Assembly: GCA_017509065.1 (NCBI GenBank)
Contig: JAFWQM010000155.1
Span: forward strand, 1-30,676
From: Clostridia bacterium
Lineage (GTDB): Bacteria > Bacillota_A > Clostridia > Christensenellales > Aristaeellaceae
DNA: 30,676 nucleotides
Reading direction: 5' to 3'
The notes under the pieces were generated by a model. That model made no database searches. It saw only the letters and a program-made list of their open reading frames with translations, and was not told where the DNA came from. This document shows positions 16,590 through 24,857 of this stretch, one piece after another (position 1 is the stretch's first letter; each line of letters starts with the position of its first letter). The translations under genes were made by a program, and so were the position numbers.

Positions 16590-17483
16590 ATGAAGCTGGG
16601 TTCAAAAATTGGCTATGAGACGAAGCGAAAATGGTATGGCTTTACGTTCATCCTCCCCTGGCTGATCGGATGCATCCTGTTCTTCCTGACGCCCATGTAC
16701 CAATCCTTTCGCTATGCCTTCCAATCTTTGGAGGCGACCCCCACGGGGTTTGCCGCCACGGAAGTGGGCTTTGAAAACTTCTCCAGCCTCTTCTTTAAGG
16801 ATACCACTTTCCTGCCTGACCTGGTGGGTTCCCTGAGCGATCTGATCCAGGTGCCGCTGATCCTGGTTTACAGCCTGTTCTTCGCCATCCTGATCAAGGG
16901 CAAATTCCCAGGCCGGACCTTCATGCGAGCCGTGGCTTTCATGCCGGTCATCATCGGCTCCGGCGTGCTGATGCAGATTCTGAAAGAGGATGTGTTCGCC
17001 TCCGGCGCCCGCGGCGGCTCCGCCGACACCTACCTCTTTTCCGCGGGCAACATTCCCGCGCTGCTCACCTCCATGGGCATGGGCACCGGCGTGGTGAATT
17101 TTGTCAATCAGGTCATCAGCCGGGTATTCGATCTGACCTGGCGTTCCGGCGTGCAGATCATGCTGTTCCTTGCGGGGCTGCACGGCATTCCCGATTATCT
17201 GTATGAGGCTTCGGGCCTGGAGGGAGCGGGCAGCTTCGCCCAGTTCTGGAAGGTCACGCTGCCCATGCTGACGCCAATGATCCTGCTGAACACGATTTAT
17301 TCCGTCATCGACATGATGAACGACTATGGCAACGCCATCATCCGAAGTATCAACAACACCATGTTCAGCCTGTTCAAATTCGGTTATGCCAGCGCTATGT
17401 CGGTGGTTTACTTCCTGGTGATCATCATCATCCTGGGCCTGGTCGCGCTGCTGCTGCGCCGGTTCATCATCTATCAGGAATAA
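16590..17483 (+). CDS. ABC sugar transporter permease 2a (MalF/UgpA type)
   Basis: A 297-residue permease of a second CUT1-type importer. Its ATG directly follows the DUF5696 stop (TAAATG), with AAGGAGGTGG inside the end of that gene, so translation is probably coupled. The first helix is FTFILPWLIGCILFFLTPMY and the EAA loop starts near 206 (EASGLEGAGSFAQFWKVTLP). It differs clearly from the permease at 10422 and is not a recent duplicate. It belongs with the next permease and the 417-residue binding protein. Confidence 0.93.
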   Translation: MKLGSKIGYETKRKWYGFTFILPWLIGCILFFLTPMYQSFRYAFQSLEATPTGFAATEVGFENFSSLFFKDTTFLPDLVGSLSDLIQVPLILVYSLFFAILIKGKFPGRTFMRAVAFMPVIIGSGVLMQILKEDVFASGARGGSADTYLFSAGNIPALLTSMGMGTGVVNFVNQVISRVFDLTWRSGVQIMLFLAGLHGIPDYLYEASGLEGAGSFAQFWKVTLPMLTPMILLNTIYSVIDMMNDYGNAIIRSINNTMFSLFKFGYASAMSVVYFLVIIIILGLVALLLRRFIIYQE

Positions 17484-17501
17484 GAAGGGAGGCGAGGATA
17501 A

Positions 17502-18485
17502 ATGACAGCGATTACCCAGAGCCGTCCAAAGCAAAAAATGGACGCCAAAACCCGCCGCCGCAAGATCGGCCATGTGCTGGGCCGCATCATCTTCTATCTT
17601 GTGTGCGCCTGCCTTGCGTATCAGCTGCTGTATCCGGTGCTGTATATGTCTTCCATGGCCATACGCGATCCGGCCGACATCAACGATCCTTCTATCGTAT
17701 GGATTCCCAAGCATTTTACGCTGGATAATTTCGGGGACGCGCTTAAATCCATGAACTACTGGAAGTCCTTCGGCGTCAGCATGACGCTGAGCGTCGTCTG
17801 CGGGTTCTTTGACGTATTTTCCTGCGCCATAGCAGCGTATGGCTTTGCCCGGTTCAAATTCCCGGGCAAAAACATCCTGTTCCTGATCGTGGTGTTCACC
17901 ATCGTGGTGCCCTCCCAGACCCTGATCCTGCCTCTGTACTCCCGCTGGCGCTACGCCAGCTTCGGCGGACTGGCGCAGCTGCTGACGGGGAAGGAATCCA
18001 TCAATCTGATCGGCACGCTGTGGCCCATGATCATTCCTTCCATGCTGGCTATGGGCGTGCGCAGCGGATTGTATATCTTCATCTACCGGCAGTTCTTCAT
18101 GGGCCTGCCCATCGCGCTGGAGGACGCCGCCTATATGGACGGCGCTGGTCCCTACCGCACCTTCTTCAGCATCATGCTTCCCAACGTAAAGAACGCCATC
18201 ATCACCGTTTTCCTGTTCTCCTTCGTCTGGAACTGGGGCGAGTATTACCTGTCCAAGCAATTCTTAGGCTCGGATAACCGTTCCATCATGACGGCCCTTT
18301 CCATGCTGCGAATGGATTTGTCCCAGGTATCGGCCCTGGCGGGCGTGCAGCTGGGCACCAACCCGGAAAAAATCGTTACCCGGATGCAGGCGGGCTGCTT
18401 GCTGACCGCCGCCCCCATGCTGCTGGTGTTCATCTTCACCCAGCGCTTCCTGGCCGACTCCATCGAGCATATCGGCATCAAGTAA
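17502..18485 (+). CDS. ABC sugar transporter permease 2b (MalG/AraQ type)
   Basis: A 327-residue permease with a basic N-terminus (RPKQKMDAKTRRRKIGHVLG) and first helix IIFYLVCACLAYQLLYPVLY. The EAA loop lies near 206 (EDAAYMDGAGPYRTFFSIMLP in adjoining parts). The start follows GGGAGG. It completes the second membrane pair of the operon. The following 106 bp hold a hairpin and the ribosome site of the second binding protein. Confidence 0.93.
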   Translation: MTAITQSRPKQKMDAKTRRRKIGHVLGRIIFYLVCACLAYQLLYPVLYMSSMAIRDPADINDPSIVWIPKHFTLDNFGDALKSMNYWKSFGVSMTLSVVCGFFDVFSCAIAAYGFARFKFPGKNILFLIVVFTIVVPSQTLILPLYSRWRYASFGGLAQLLTGKESINLIGTLWPMIIPSMLAMGVRSGLYIFIYRQFFMGLPIALEDAAYMDGAGPYRTFFSIMLPNVKNAIITVFLFSFVWNWGEYYLSKQFLGSDNRSIMTALSMLRMDLSQVSALAGVQLGTNPEKIVTRMQAGCLLTAAPMLLVFIFTQRFLADSIEHIGIK

Positions 18486-18510
18486 CAGCCTCCATAAGCG
18501 GTAACGCGAA

Positions 18511-18532
18511 AGGAGAACCCCGTTCTCTTTTT
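18511..18532 (+). terminator. Intra-operon hairpin with T-run (possible attenuator)
   Basis: GAGAAC (18513-18518), loop CCC and GTTCTC (18522-18527) are followed by five T residues. The stem extends outward by A-T and G-T pairs. It lies between permease 2b and the binding-protein gene. It has the shape of a weak intrinsic terminator and could lower or uncouple transcription. I found no convincing promoter between it and the ATG at 18592. Confidence 0.55.
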
Positions 18533-18591
18533 CCACGGATCCAAGGCGGAATGCCTGATCAATATTCTAATCTCTTTAAGGAGGTATCCCT

Positions 18592-19845
18592 ATGAAAAAG
18601 TTCCTGGCTTCTCTTCTGGCCCTGGCGATGCTCCTGAGCCTGTGCGCCGTTCCGGCCATGGCTGAGGACTCCATTACCATCATCTGGCACACCACGGAAG
18701 ACAATTACAAGAACAGCGTTGCCGAGAATCCCAAGGCCTTCGACCCCGTCTGGAGCGTCATCCCCGCTTTTGAAGCGGAGACCGGCATTAAGGTCAACGT
18801 TATCTCCGTGGAATGGGGCGACATGATCTCTACCGCCGCCAGCCGCGTGGGCAACGGCGAGCCTGTTGACCTGGTGCAGGCCAACGACCAGTCCTTCCCC
18901 GTGTACCCCGCCCGCAAGATCGTCCAGCCCATCGCCCAGTATGTGGACCTGAGCAAGGACTGTTTCTATGACAGCGTGACCAACGCCTTCTCCTTCGGCG
19001 GTGAAGCCTATGCCGCCGGCTGCGACGTTTCTCCCCTGGTGATGTACTACAACGTGGACATGTTTGAAGCCAACGGCGTGGACCTGCCCCGCGACCTGTA
19101 CGAAGCCGGCGAATGGACCTGGGAAAACTTCCGCCGTCTGTGCAACGAACTGACCGTTGACACCGACAACGACGGTGAAGACGATCAGTTCGGCTTTGGC
19201 TACTGGGATACGGACTATGTGTCCTTCCTGGCTTCCAACGGCACCAGCAACCTGATCTACAACGCTGACGGCACCATCGCCACCGGCTATCTGTCTGACG
19301 CCGGTATCGAAACCATGACCTTCCTCCAGGAATGCTACACCATTGACAAGTGCATGTGGCCGCAGAGCGGCAACGACTCCTTCACCGCCGGTTGGAAGAA
19401 CGGCAAGCTGGCTATGAGCATGGAATTTGCCTACGCTTACTTGTACCAGCAGATCAACGGCGCCCTGCCCTTTGAAGTGGATTGGGTTCCCATGCCCCAG
19501 GGTCCCTCCGGTGAAGGCGACGTGTGCCTGGCCAGCGTGACCGGCTGGTGCATTGGCATCACCTCCGAGCAGCCTGAAGCCGCCGCCCGGTTCATTGAAA
19601 TGAGCGCCCAGATGAAGATCGAAAGCGACAGCGCTGTGAATGTTGAACTCTATGGTGAAGAGAACGTTGCCCTGATGAACAAGCTGGCCAACAAGGCCCA
19701 CTTCGTACCCATCGGCATCGACCAGTATTGGGATAACAACTGGACCGTGTTCACCGGCCTGCGCTCCAACGAACCCGTGGTCAACTTCCTGACCCACGCG
19801 GACGAACAGATCAAGGCTGGCTACGAATCCACCATGAGCAACTGA
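18592..19845 (+). CDS. Extracellular solute-binding protein of second sugar importer
   Basis: A 417-residue substrate-binding protein of family 1. A signal peptide covers about 1-24 (LLSLCAVPAMA, cleavage before ED). The cysteine in LSLC lacks a proper lipobox, so anchoring is uncertain. The mature protein begins ITIIWHTTEDN and includes TGIKVNVISVEWGDM, a classic lobe-1 pattern, and a Ca-binding-like DTDNDGEDD loop at about 190-198. AAGGAGG precedes the ATG. Codon use looks strongly biased (many GCC, CTG, AAC), consistent with high expression. A very stable hairpin directly after the gene supports differential message stability. It would serve permeases 2a and 2b. The ligand is unknown but probably an oligosaccharide of fructose. 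Confidence 0.92.
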   Translation: MKKFLASLLALAMLLSLCAVPAMAEDSITIIWHTTEDNYKNSVAENPKAFDPVWSVIPAFEAETGIKVNVISVEWGDMISTAASRVGNGEPVDLVQANDQSFPVYPARKIVQPIAQYVDLSKDCFYDSVTNAFSFGGEAYAAGCDVSPLVMYYNVDMFEANGVDLPRDLYEAGEWTWENFRRLCNELTVDTDNDGEDDQFGFGYWDTDYVSFLASNGTSNLIYNADGTIATGYLSDAGIETMTFLQECYTIDKCMWPQSGNDSFTAGWKNGKLAMSMEFAYAYLYQQINGALPFEVDWVPMPQGPSGEGDVCLASVTGWCIGITSEQPEAAARFIEMSAQMKIESDSAVNVELYGEENVALMNKLANKAHFVPIGIDQYWDNNWTVFTGLRSNEPVVNFLTHADEQIKAGYESTMSN

Positions 19846-19873
19846 TCGGCTGAAATACGCAGCCACCTCTACA

Positions 19874-19904
19874 GCGGAGCCGCTGCCGTCGGCAGCGGCT
19901 CCGC
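19874..19904 (+). promoter_or_regulatory. Perfect 14-bp intergenic hairpin after binding-protein gene
   Basis: GCGGAGCCGCTGCC (19874-19887), loop GTC and GGCAGCGGCTCCGC (19891-19904) pair perfectly. The sequence after it, GTCCTTATTGG, has only a poor T-run, so it is more likely an mRNA-stabilising 3' structure with partial termination than a full terminator. The next gene starts 27 bp later with its own ribosome site. Confidence 0.75.
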
Positions 19905-19931
19905 GTCCTTATTGGAAAAGGAGGAGCAGAC

Positions 19932-21494
19932 ATGAAATGGAACAAGCTGATGCTTGTTTTAGGAACGGCGATTCTTATGATTGTGCTTTTTTCAGGCTGG
20001 GCAGCCGGTGAGGTTCTGCTCCAGGAAAATATGGATTTTCCGACCAAAAGCGAGTGGGATATTCATCAGGCGGAATACACCATTTTCGCCAAACCGCCCA
20101 AAGGCTGGGTGGGCGATGTAATGCCCATGGCGGGCGACGAAGCGTCCGGCAGGCTCCGGCTGTTCTATCTGCAGGATTGGCGCGACGGAGCGCCTACCTA
20201 CCATCCGTTCCACAGCTTCGTGACGGAAGACTTCGTTCACTACGAGTATCTGGGGGAAGCCATTCCTACCACCACCATCTATGATTATGACCTGGCCCTG
20301 GGCACAGGCTCCGTAACCAAGATCGGCGATACCTACCACGCGTTCTATACGGGCAATAATCCCCGCTTCTTCCAGCAGGGAAAGCCACGGGAATATATCC
20401 GCCACGCGGTCAGCGAGGACGGCGTTCATTTTACGAAATTGGAAAATGAAACTTTTACGTCCTCTCCCGCCGACGGCTACAGCATTCAGGATTTCCGCGA
20501 TCCCTTCCTTTTTTACAACGAGGAAGCGGGCGAATACTGGCTGCTGATCACCTCCGTCAGGAACGGAAAAGCGGCCGTGGCCCGGTATGCCTCCGCCGAT
20601 CTTTCTTCCTGGGAGCTGCGGGAGCCGCTGCTGCTTCCCGGCACCAGCAGCTGTGAATGCCCCGACTTGTTCAAATGGGGCGACTGGTGGTATTGCTTCT
20701 ACTCCACCGATTGGGTCACCCGGTATATGCGCGCGTCTTCTTTGGACGGCCCCTGGGAGCACCCGCCCATGGAAGCTTTTGACAGTCATGCCTTCTATGC
20801 CGCTAAAACCGGCGTGCTGAATGGGAAACGCTACCTTTGCGGCTGGATCGCTACCCGGGGCGGCTATTCAGGCGAATTCAAGGATACCTCCGAATGGGAC
20901 TGGGCAGGCAATTTGGCGGTATTTGAATTGGAGCAGGATGAAAACGGATGGCTCTCCATCCATCTGCCGGACACTATCCGCGCCGCCTTTGGCGATCCTG
21001 TGCCGCTGAAGGGCAAACTGGTTTCTGCGGAAGGACAGGCGGAAGGAAACCAAGTGACCGTCTCCGCCAACCGGGACGGCGGCGCTGTGATTTTCGACGC
21101 GCTGCCCGATCAGCCGGTTCTGATTTCCGCAGATGTCACGATCTCTGAAAACGCGCTGGGCGCGGGCTTTTGCTTTGGCGGCGCTAATTTGGCCCGGGCG
21201 CTGGCGGTGAACCTGGACATGAAATTCGGCCTGCTGCGCTATGACGCTACAACGGTGGCAAGAACGCGATATTCGATCGAAAGCAGCCATATCAGCAGGA
21301 GAATTGATACCAGTAAGAGAATATATCACCTTGACATTCTCATCGACAACGACGTGGCTGTGTTTTTCCTGGACAGCCGGGAAGCGTTGTCCACCCGTAT
21401 TTATCGGATGCCGGGAATGCCCTGGGGCGTTTTCGTATGCGATGGGGAAGCTCGCTTCGATAATCTGACCATGCGGCTCCTGACGGAAAAATGA
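19932..21494 (+). CDS. GH32-family glycoside hydrolase, exported, atypical nucleophile motif
   Basis: A 520-residue GH32-type enzyme with an N-terminal signal peptide or anchor (about 1-26, LMLVLGTAILMIVLFSGWAAG), so it acts outside the membrane. AAGGAGG lies before the ATG. The candidate nucleophile is Asp62 in GWVGDVMPM, the stabiliser Asp190 in FRDP and the acid/base Glu242 in ECPD. The C-terminal beta-sandwich runs from about 345. It shares the variant nucleophile block and the FKWGDWWY-type motif with the intracellular enzyme at 6113. The pair may therefore act on the same linkage in turn, one outside and one inside. A role trimming polymeric fructan for the two binding proteins is inferred. 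Confidence 0.86.
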   Translation: MKWNKLMLVLGTAILMIVLFSGWAAGEVLLQENMDFPTKSEWDIHQAEYTIFAKPPKGWVGDVMPMAGDEASGRLRLFYLQDWRDGAPTYHPFHSFVTEDFVHYEYLGEAIPTTTIYDYDLALGTGSVTKIGDTYHAFYTGNNPRFFQQGKPREYIRHAVSEDGVHFTKLENETFTSSPADGYSIQDFRDPFLFYNEEAGEYWLLITSVRNGKAAVARYASADLSSWELREPLLLPGTSSCECPDLFKWGDWWYCFYSTDWVTRYMRASSLDGPWEHPPMEAFDSHAFYAAKTGVLNGKRYLCGWIATRGGYSGEFKDTSEWDWAGNLAVFELEQDENGWLSIHLPDTIRAAFGDPVPLKGKLVSAEGQAEGNQVTVSANRDGGAVIFDALPDQPVLISADVTISENALGAGFCFGGANLARALAVNLDMKFGLLRYDATTVARTRYSIESSHISRRIDTSKRIYHLDILIDNDVAVFFLDSREALSTRIYRMPGMPWGVFVCDGEARFDNLTMRLLTEK

Positions 21495-21538
21495 AGCGGG
21501 GACAATTCAGGGAAATAAGCGGATAAGGATGAAGTAAG

Positions 21539-23029
21539 ATGGTCAATCACAGTTTGATTTTTGCCAGGGCGTATGAAAAAGAAGCGGGCGGGAAAATCCC
21601 CGATTCCGCCCGCCCCATTTTCCATCTGTCGCCTTGGGTGGGTTGGATGAACGATCCCAACGGCTTTTCCTACTATCGCGGCCAGTATCATTTGTTTTAC
21701 CAGTATAACCCTTACGATACCCAATGGGACGCCATGCACTGGGGCCACGCCGTAAGCCATGACCTGCTGCATTGGACGTATCTGCCCGCCGCCCTGGCGC
21801 CGGATGCGCCTTACGATTCTTTCGGCTGCTTTTCCGGCAGCGCCATGGAACTGCCGGATGGAAAGCAATTGCTGCTCTACACCGGGGTTCGTAAAGAAGG
21901 CGGCGACAAGGGCAAGGAATTCCAAACTCAGTGCATCGCTGTGGGCAATGGAATCGATTATCAAAAGTACGCCCGGAACCCCGTGCTGGACGCCAAGGAT
22001 CTGCCGGAGGGGCTGAGCCCCTATGACTTCCGGGACCCCAAAATTTGGCGCGAGCCCAACGGGGTTTATCGCTGCGTGGTGGGAGCCCGCCGCATGGATA
22101 AACGGGGCGTGCTGCTGCTCTTTGGCAGCGAGGACGCTTTCCATTGGCATTTTGAAAACATCCTGGCGGAAAATGACGGGCGCTTCGGCCTCATGTGGGA
22201 ATGCCCTGATTTCTTCCCGCTGGAGGGAAAGCATGTGCTGTTTGTCAGTCCCCAGGATATGCTGCCGGAGGGATTTGAGTATCACAACGGCAACGGCACC
22301 GTGTGCCAAATCGGTGTCTTCGATGAAGAAACCAAGCGCTTCCTTCCGGAGCATCACCAGGCCATCGATTACGGCATAGATTTTTACGCGCCTCAGACCA
22401 TCCTGACCCCGGACGGCAGGCGGGTGATGATCGGCTGGATGCAGAACTGGGACACCTGCAAGAATACTGGCTACGAGGACCGACAGTGGTTCGGACAGAT
22501 GAGCCTGCCCCGGGAGCTGTCCATCCGAAACGGCAGGCTGTACCAGCAGCCTATTAGGGAACTCCAGCTGTATCGCGGTCCCAAGGTGGAATACAGGAAT
22601 GTGCCGGTCAGCGACCGGGTGACGCTGAACGGGATCGAAGGCCGCAGCGTGGAAATGGATATCCGCATCCGTCCGGAAGATGTCCAGAACCCTTACCTTA
22701 AATTCATCATGCGATTTGCCCAGAACGATCAATACTATTCCATGCTCAGCTTCCGTCCCCACGAATCCCTGCTGAAAATCGACCGGAAATTCTCCGGTTC
22801 CCGGCGGGCTTACATCCACCAGCGCCGCTGCCAGGTGGCGCAGCGCAACGGAGAAATCCATCTGCATGTGATCCTGGACCGGTTCAGCCTGGAAGTATTC
22901 ATCAACGACGGCGAACAGGTGATGACCGCCACCATCCTGACCGATCCATCCGCGCGGGGCATTACCTTTGAGGCGGATGGCAGGGCCGTAATGGATATTG
23001 TCAAATACAGCTTGTTTGCGGAGGAATGA
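21539..23029 (+). CDS. GH32 beta-fructofuranosidase (sucrose-6-phosphate hydrolase / fructanase type)
   Basis: A 496-residue canonical GH32 enzyme, cytoplasmic. The motifs are WMNDPNG (36-42, nucleophile Asp39), FRDP (Asp166 stabiliser) and ECPD (Glu221 acid/base), plus FSGSA at 98-102 and FYAPQT at 282-287. The C-terminal beta-sandwich begins near 345 and contains LHVILDRFSLEVFINDGE. The start is supported by AAGGA 9 bp upstream. It hydrolyses beta-fructosidic bonds to release fructose. Without a PTS transporter here, non-phosphorylated oligosaccharides imported by ABC transport are the more likely substrates than sucrose-6-phosphate. Its stop lies 3 bp before the fructokinase start, so the two are coupled. 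Confidence 0.95.
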   Translation: MVNHSLIFARAYEKEAGGKIPDSARPIFHLSPWVGWMNDPNGFSYYRGQYHLFYQYNPYDTQWDAMHWGHAVSHDLLHWTYLPAALAPDAPYDSFGCFSGSAMELPDGKQLLLYTGVRKEGGDKGKEFQTQCIAVGNGIDYQKYARNPVLDAKDLPEGLSPYDFRDPKIWREPNGVYRCVVGARRMDKRGVLLLFGSEDAFHWHFENILAENDGRFGLMWECPDFFPLEGKHVLFVSPQDMLPEGFEYHNGNGTVCQIGVFDEETKRFLPEHHQAIDYGIDFYAPQTILTPDGRRVMIGWMQNWDTCKNTGYEDRQWFGQMSLPRELSIRNGRLYQQPIRELQLYRGPKVEYRNVPVSDRVTLNGIEGRSVEMDIRIRPEDVQNPYLKFIMRFAQNDQYYSMLSFRPHESLLKIDRKFSGSRRAYIHQRRCQVAQRNGEIHLHVILDRFSLEVFINDGEQVMTATILTDPSARGITFEADGRAVMDIVKYSLFAEE

Positions 23030-23032
23030 GCG

Positions 23033-23989
23033 ATGAAAACGTATGATGTTGCCGCTCTGGGCGAACTGCTGATTGACTTTGCGCCTCATTCCGTTAACGA
23101 AGCGGGCTATCCCGTTCTTTCCGCCAATCCAGGCGGGGCTCCGGGCAATTTTCTGGCGGCGCTGAACAAATATGGCTGCAAGAGCGCTATGATCGGCAAG
23201 GTGGGCGACGATCTGTTTGGCCGCCTGCTGATCAAAACGCTGCAAAACGCCGGAATCGAAACAAAAGGCGTTCTGTTGGATAGAAACCGGTTCACCACCC
23301 TGGCTTTCGTTTCCCTGGACGCCAGCGGCAACCGGGATTTCAGCTTTGCCCGGAAGCCGGGAGCGGATACCTGCCTGGCTCCTGATGAAATCGACGAAAG
23401 CCTGATTGAAGACGCAAAAGTGTTCCATTTTGGAACGCTGTCCCTGACTGATGAGCCGGCTGCCTCCGCCACCCGGAAAGCCATCGAACTGGCCAAGGCC
23501 CGCGGATTGCTGATCAGCCTGGATCCCAACTTGCGCAAGCCGCTTTGGAAAACGGAAGCTGATGCAAAAGCAGCCATGGAATGGAGCCTGAAACAGGCGG
23601 ACATCGTGAAGATCAGCGATGAAGAAATCAAGTTTCTGTGGGGTATTTCGCCTGAAGCGGGCGCGCAGAAGCTATTGAATGAATACGGCGTTTCCCTGGT
23701 TTACGCCACGCTGGGTCCAAAGGGCTGCCATGCCGCCACCCGAGCCGCCGCTGTCACGGTGGAAAGCCCCAAGGGTATTCATGCGGTGGATACCACCGGC
23801 GCGGGGGACATTTTCGGCGGCAGCGCTATGAGCCAGTTTCTGCAATTCAAAAAAGCCCCTTCCGGATTAACGGAAGATGAGCTCACCCAAATCGTCCGTT
23901 TCGCCTGCACCGCGGCCAGTCTCTCAACTCAAAAGCATGGCGGCATTACGAGTGTTCCAAACATCGAAGAAGTCAATCAATACTTGTAG
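23033..23989 (+). CDS. PfkB-family fructokinase
   Basis: A 318-residue ribokinase/PfkB-family sugar kinase, most like fructokinases (ScrK type), which turn fructose into fructose-6-phosphate using ATP. The family signature 1 region is GGAPGNFLAAL (34-44) and signature 2 is DTTGAGD (253-259), with Asp259 as catalytic base. The N-terminus (YDVAALGELLIDFAP) is typical of the family. It is the last gene of the operon and is translationally coupled to the GH32 gene, whose product supplies fructose. No strong terminator is seen after it. Confidence 0.94.
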   Translation: MKTYDVAALGELLIDFAPHSVNEAGYPVLSANPGGAPGNFLAALNKYGCKSAMIGKVGDDLFGRLLIKTLQNAGIETKGVLLDRNRFTTLAFVSLDASGNRDFSFARKPGADTCLAPDEIDESLIEDAKVFHFGTLSLTDEPAASATRKAIELAKARGLLISLDPNLRKPLWKTEADAKAAMEWSLKQADIVKISDEEIKFLWGISPEAGAQKLLNEYGVSLVYATLGPKGCHAATRAAAVTVESPKGIHAVDTTGAGDIFGGSAMSQFLQFKKAPSGLTEDELTQIVRFACTAASLSTQKHGGITSVPNIEEVNQYL

Positions 23990-24049
23990 GATGCGGCAAA
24001 ACAAGCAAAACCGGCCATAAAACATGAAATTCCCATACCCGGCTAAAAG

Positions 24050-24063
24050 ATTATGATCATAAT
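24050..24063. repeat. Perfect 14-bp palindrome
   Basis: ATTATGATCATAAT is identical to its reverse complement. It lies 61 bp after the fructokinase stop. It could be a regulator site or part of an attachment site; no T-run follows. Confidence 0.7.
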
Positions 24064-24077
24064 GAAGAAAGTACTTG

Positions 24078-24098
24078 CTTCTAAATTATGGTTAGAAG
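24078..24098. repeat. Inverted repeat CTTCTAA-N7-TTAGAAG
   Basis: Seven-bp arms (24078-24084 and 24092-24098) flank ATTATGG. The short AT-rich repeat lies just beside the 14-bp palindrome. Its function is not known. Confidence 0.55.
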
Positions 24099-24227
24099 AA
24101 TTTAGGGTGCTTTAGGAAAGATCAGCTATAGTTTACACGCTTTGTACCTTTTTTCTTCCTTATCGTTCTTGAAGAAAGAGGTTCAAGGAGATTATTTCTT
24201 TTCTGCATCACCCCCCACTCGTTTCTA

Positions 24228-24374
24228 TCACCACCCGGCCGCCGAATGTGACTCCTCAATGAAAGAATACTCGCCTTCAATCATCAGAAACGTGTTTATT
24301 GCGTCATGCACTGAGTCCATTACTGGCCGCTTTTCTTCGGGCAAGGCGGCCAGTATTCCTTTCTGCAGCACCAT
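24228..24374 (-). CDS. Small hypothetical protein (48 aa)
   Basis: A short reading frame of 48 residues (begins MVLQKGILAALPEEKRPV, ends SHSAAGW). It starts with ATG at 24374 and lies 13 bp after the stop of the 118-residue gene upstream on the same strand. AAGGA is present 6 bp before the start. Composition is charged and helix-friendly, as in small phage or element accessory proteins. No family is recognised. Confidence 0.55.
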   Translation of the reverse strand: MVLQKGILAALPEEKRPVMDSVHDAINTFLMIEGEYSFIEESHSAAGW

Positions 24375-24387
24375 TCTCCTTCCTTGC

Positions 24388-24744
24388 TTACGCGTTTTCG
24401 CTGTGATGCCAGGCGGAAAGCTCCGGCCTGGCCTGGGCGGTCAGGGCGCCGATTCGGTTTCGCATGGTGGTGACGCTGTTCAGCCTGCAGGCCAGCATCC
24501 AGGTCTCGTCCGCGTCAAACTTTTGCCGGAGCAGGCGTACAAGAATTTCGAAGCATCCGTCCTCGTGCACGCAGTTGCTGACGATGATCGGGGAGTCGAG
24601 GCCGACGCATCCGATTTCAAAGCGGATGTCATCCCCGCGGTTCCAGGTCCGGTCGATGTGTGCCCGGAAACCAACTTCGGCTTCCACAATGTCCCGCATC
24701 TGCTTGACCAGCTTGCGGTTGGCTGCGTTATTGCGAATGATCAT
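24388..24744 (-). CDS. Hypothetical mobile-element accessory protein (118 aa)
   Basis: A 118-residue soluble protein with no recognised domain. The ATG has GAGGAGG 7 bp upstream, which supports a real gene. Visible features are a helical start (RKLVKQMRDIVEAEV), a central beta-rich stretch (DDIRFEIGCVGLDSPIIVSN) and a helical end (TWMLACRLNSVTTMRNRIG). Cysteines at about 46, 58 and 64 are spread out and show no zinc pattern. It belongs to a minus-strand run of four small genes. Confidence 0.65.
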   Translation of the reverse strand: MIIRNNAANRKLVKQMRDIVEAEVGFRAHIDRTWNRGDDIRFEIGCVGLDSPIIVSNCVHEDGCFEILVRLLRQKFDADETWMLACRLNSVTTMRNRIGALTAQARPELSAWHHSENA

Positions 24745-24857
24745 GTTCTTGCCTCCTCGATTTGGTTCCTGCTCGGCCTCCCGCCCGGCGCGGTGACATT
24801 CATCACTCGCCTGGGCTGTAAAGTCAAGCGGTATGTGTGGAATGGGGAAACTTTATT

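Larger units (their letters stand above)
23990..24227. other. Junction between sugar operon and mobile-element region
   Basis: No gene is supported here. It contains a 14-bp perfect palindrome (24050-24063) and a 7-bp inverted repeat (24078-24098), described separately, and base composition becomes more AT-rich than in the operon. No intrinsic terminator with a T-run is apparent. It probably includes the boundary between core locus and mobile element. Confidence 0.5.

Noticed and set aside
16602..18260. 552-codon open frame on the minus strand
   Set aside because: It is antisense to two ABC permeases that have clear EAA loops. Its His- and Asp-rich product has no recognisable domain.
21401..23428. 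675-codon open frame on the minus strand
   Set aside because: It is antisense to the canonical GH32 enzyme, which contains WMNDPNG and ECPD.
24000..24045. Terminator after the fructokinase gene
   Set aside because: GC-rich CCGG elements are present, but I could not form a stable stem followed by a T-run.
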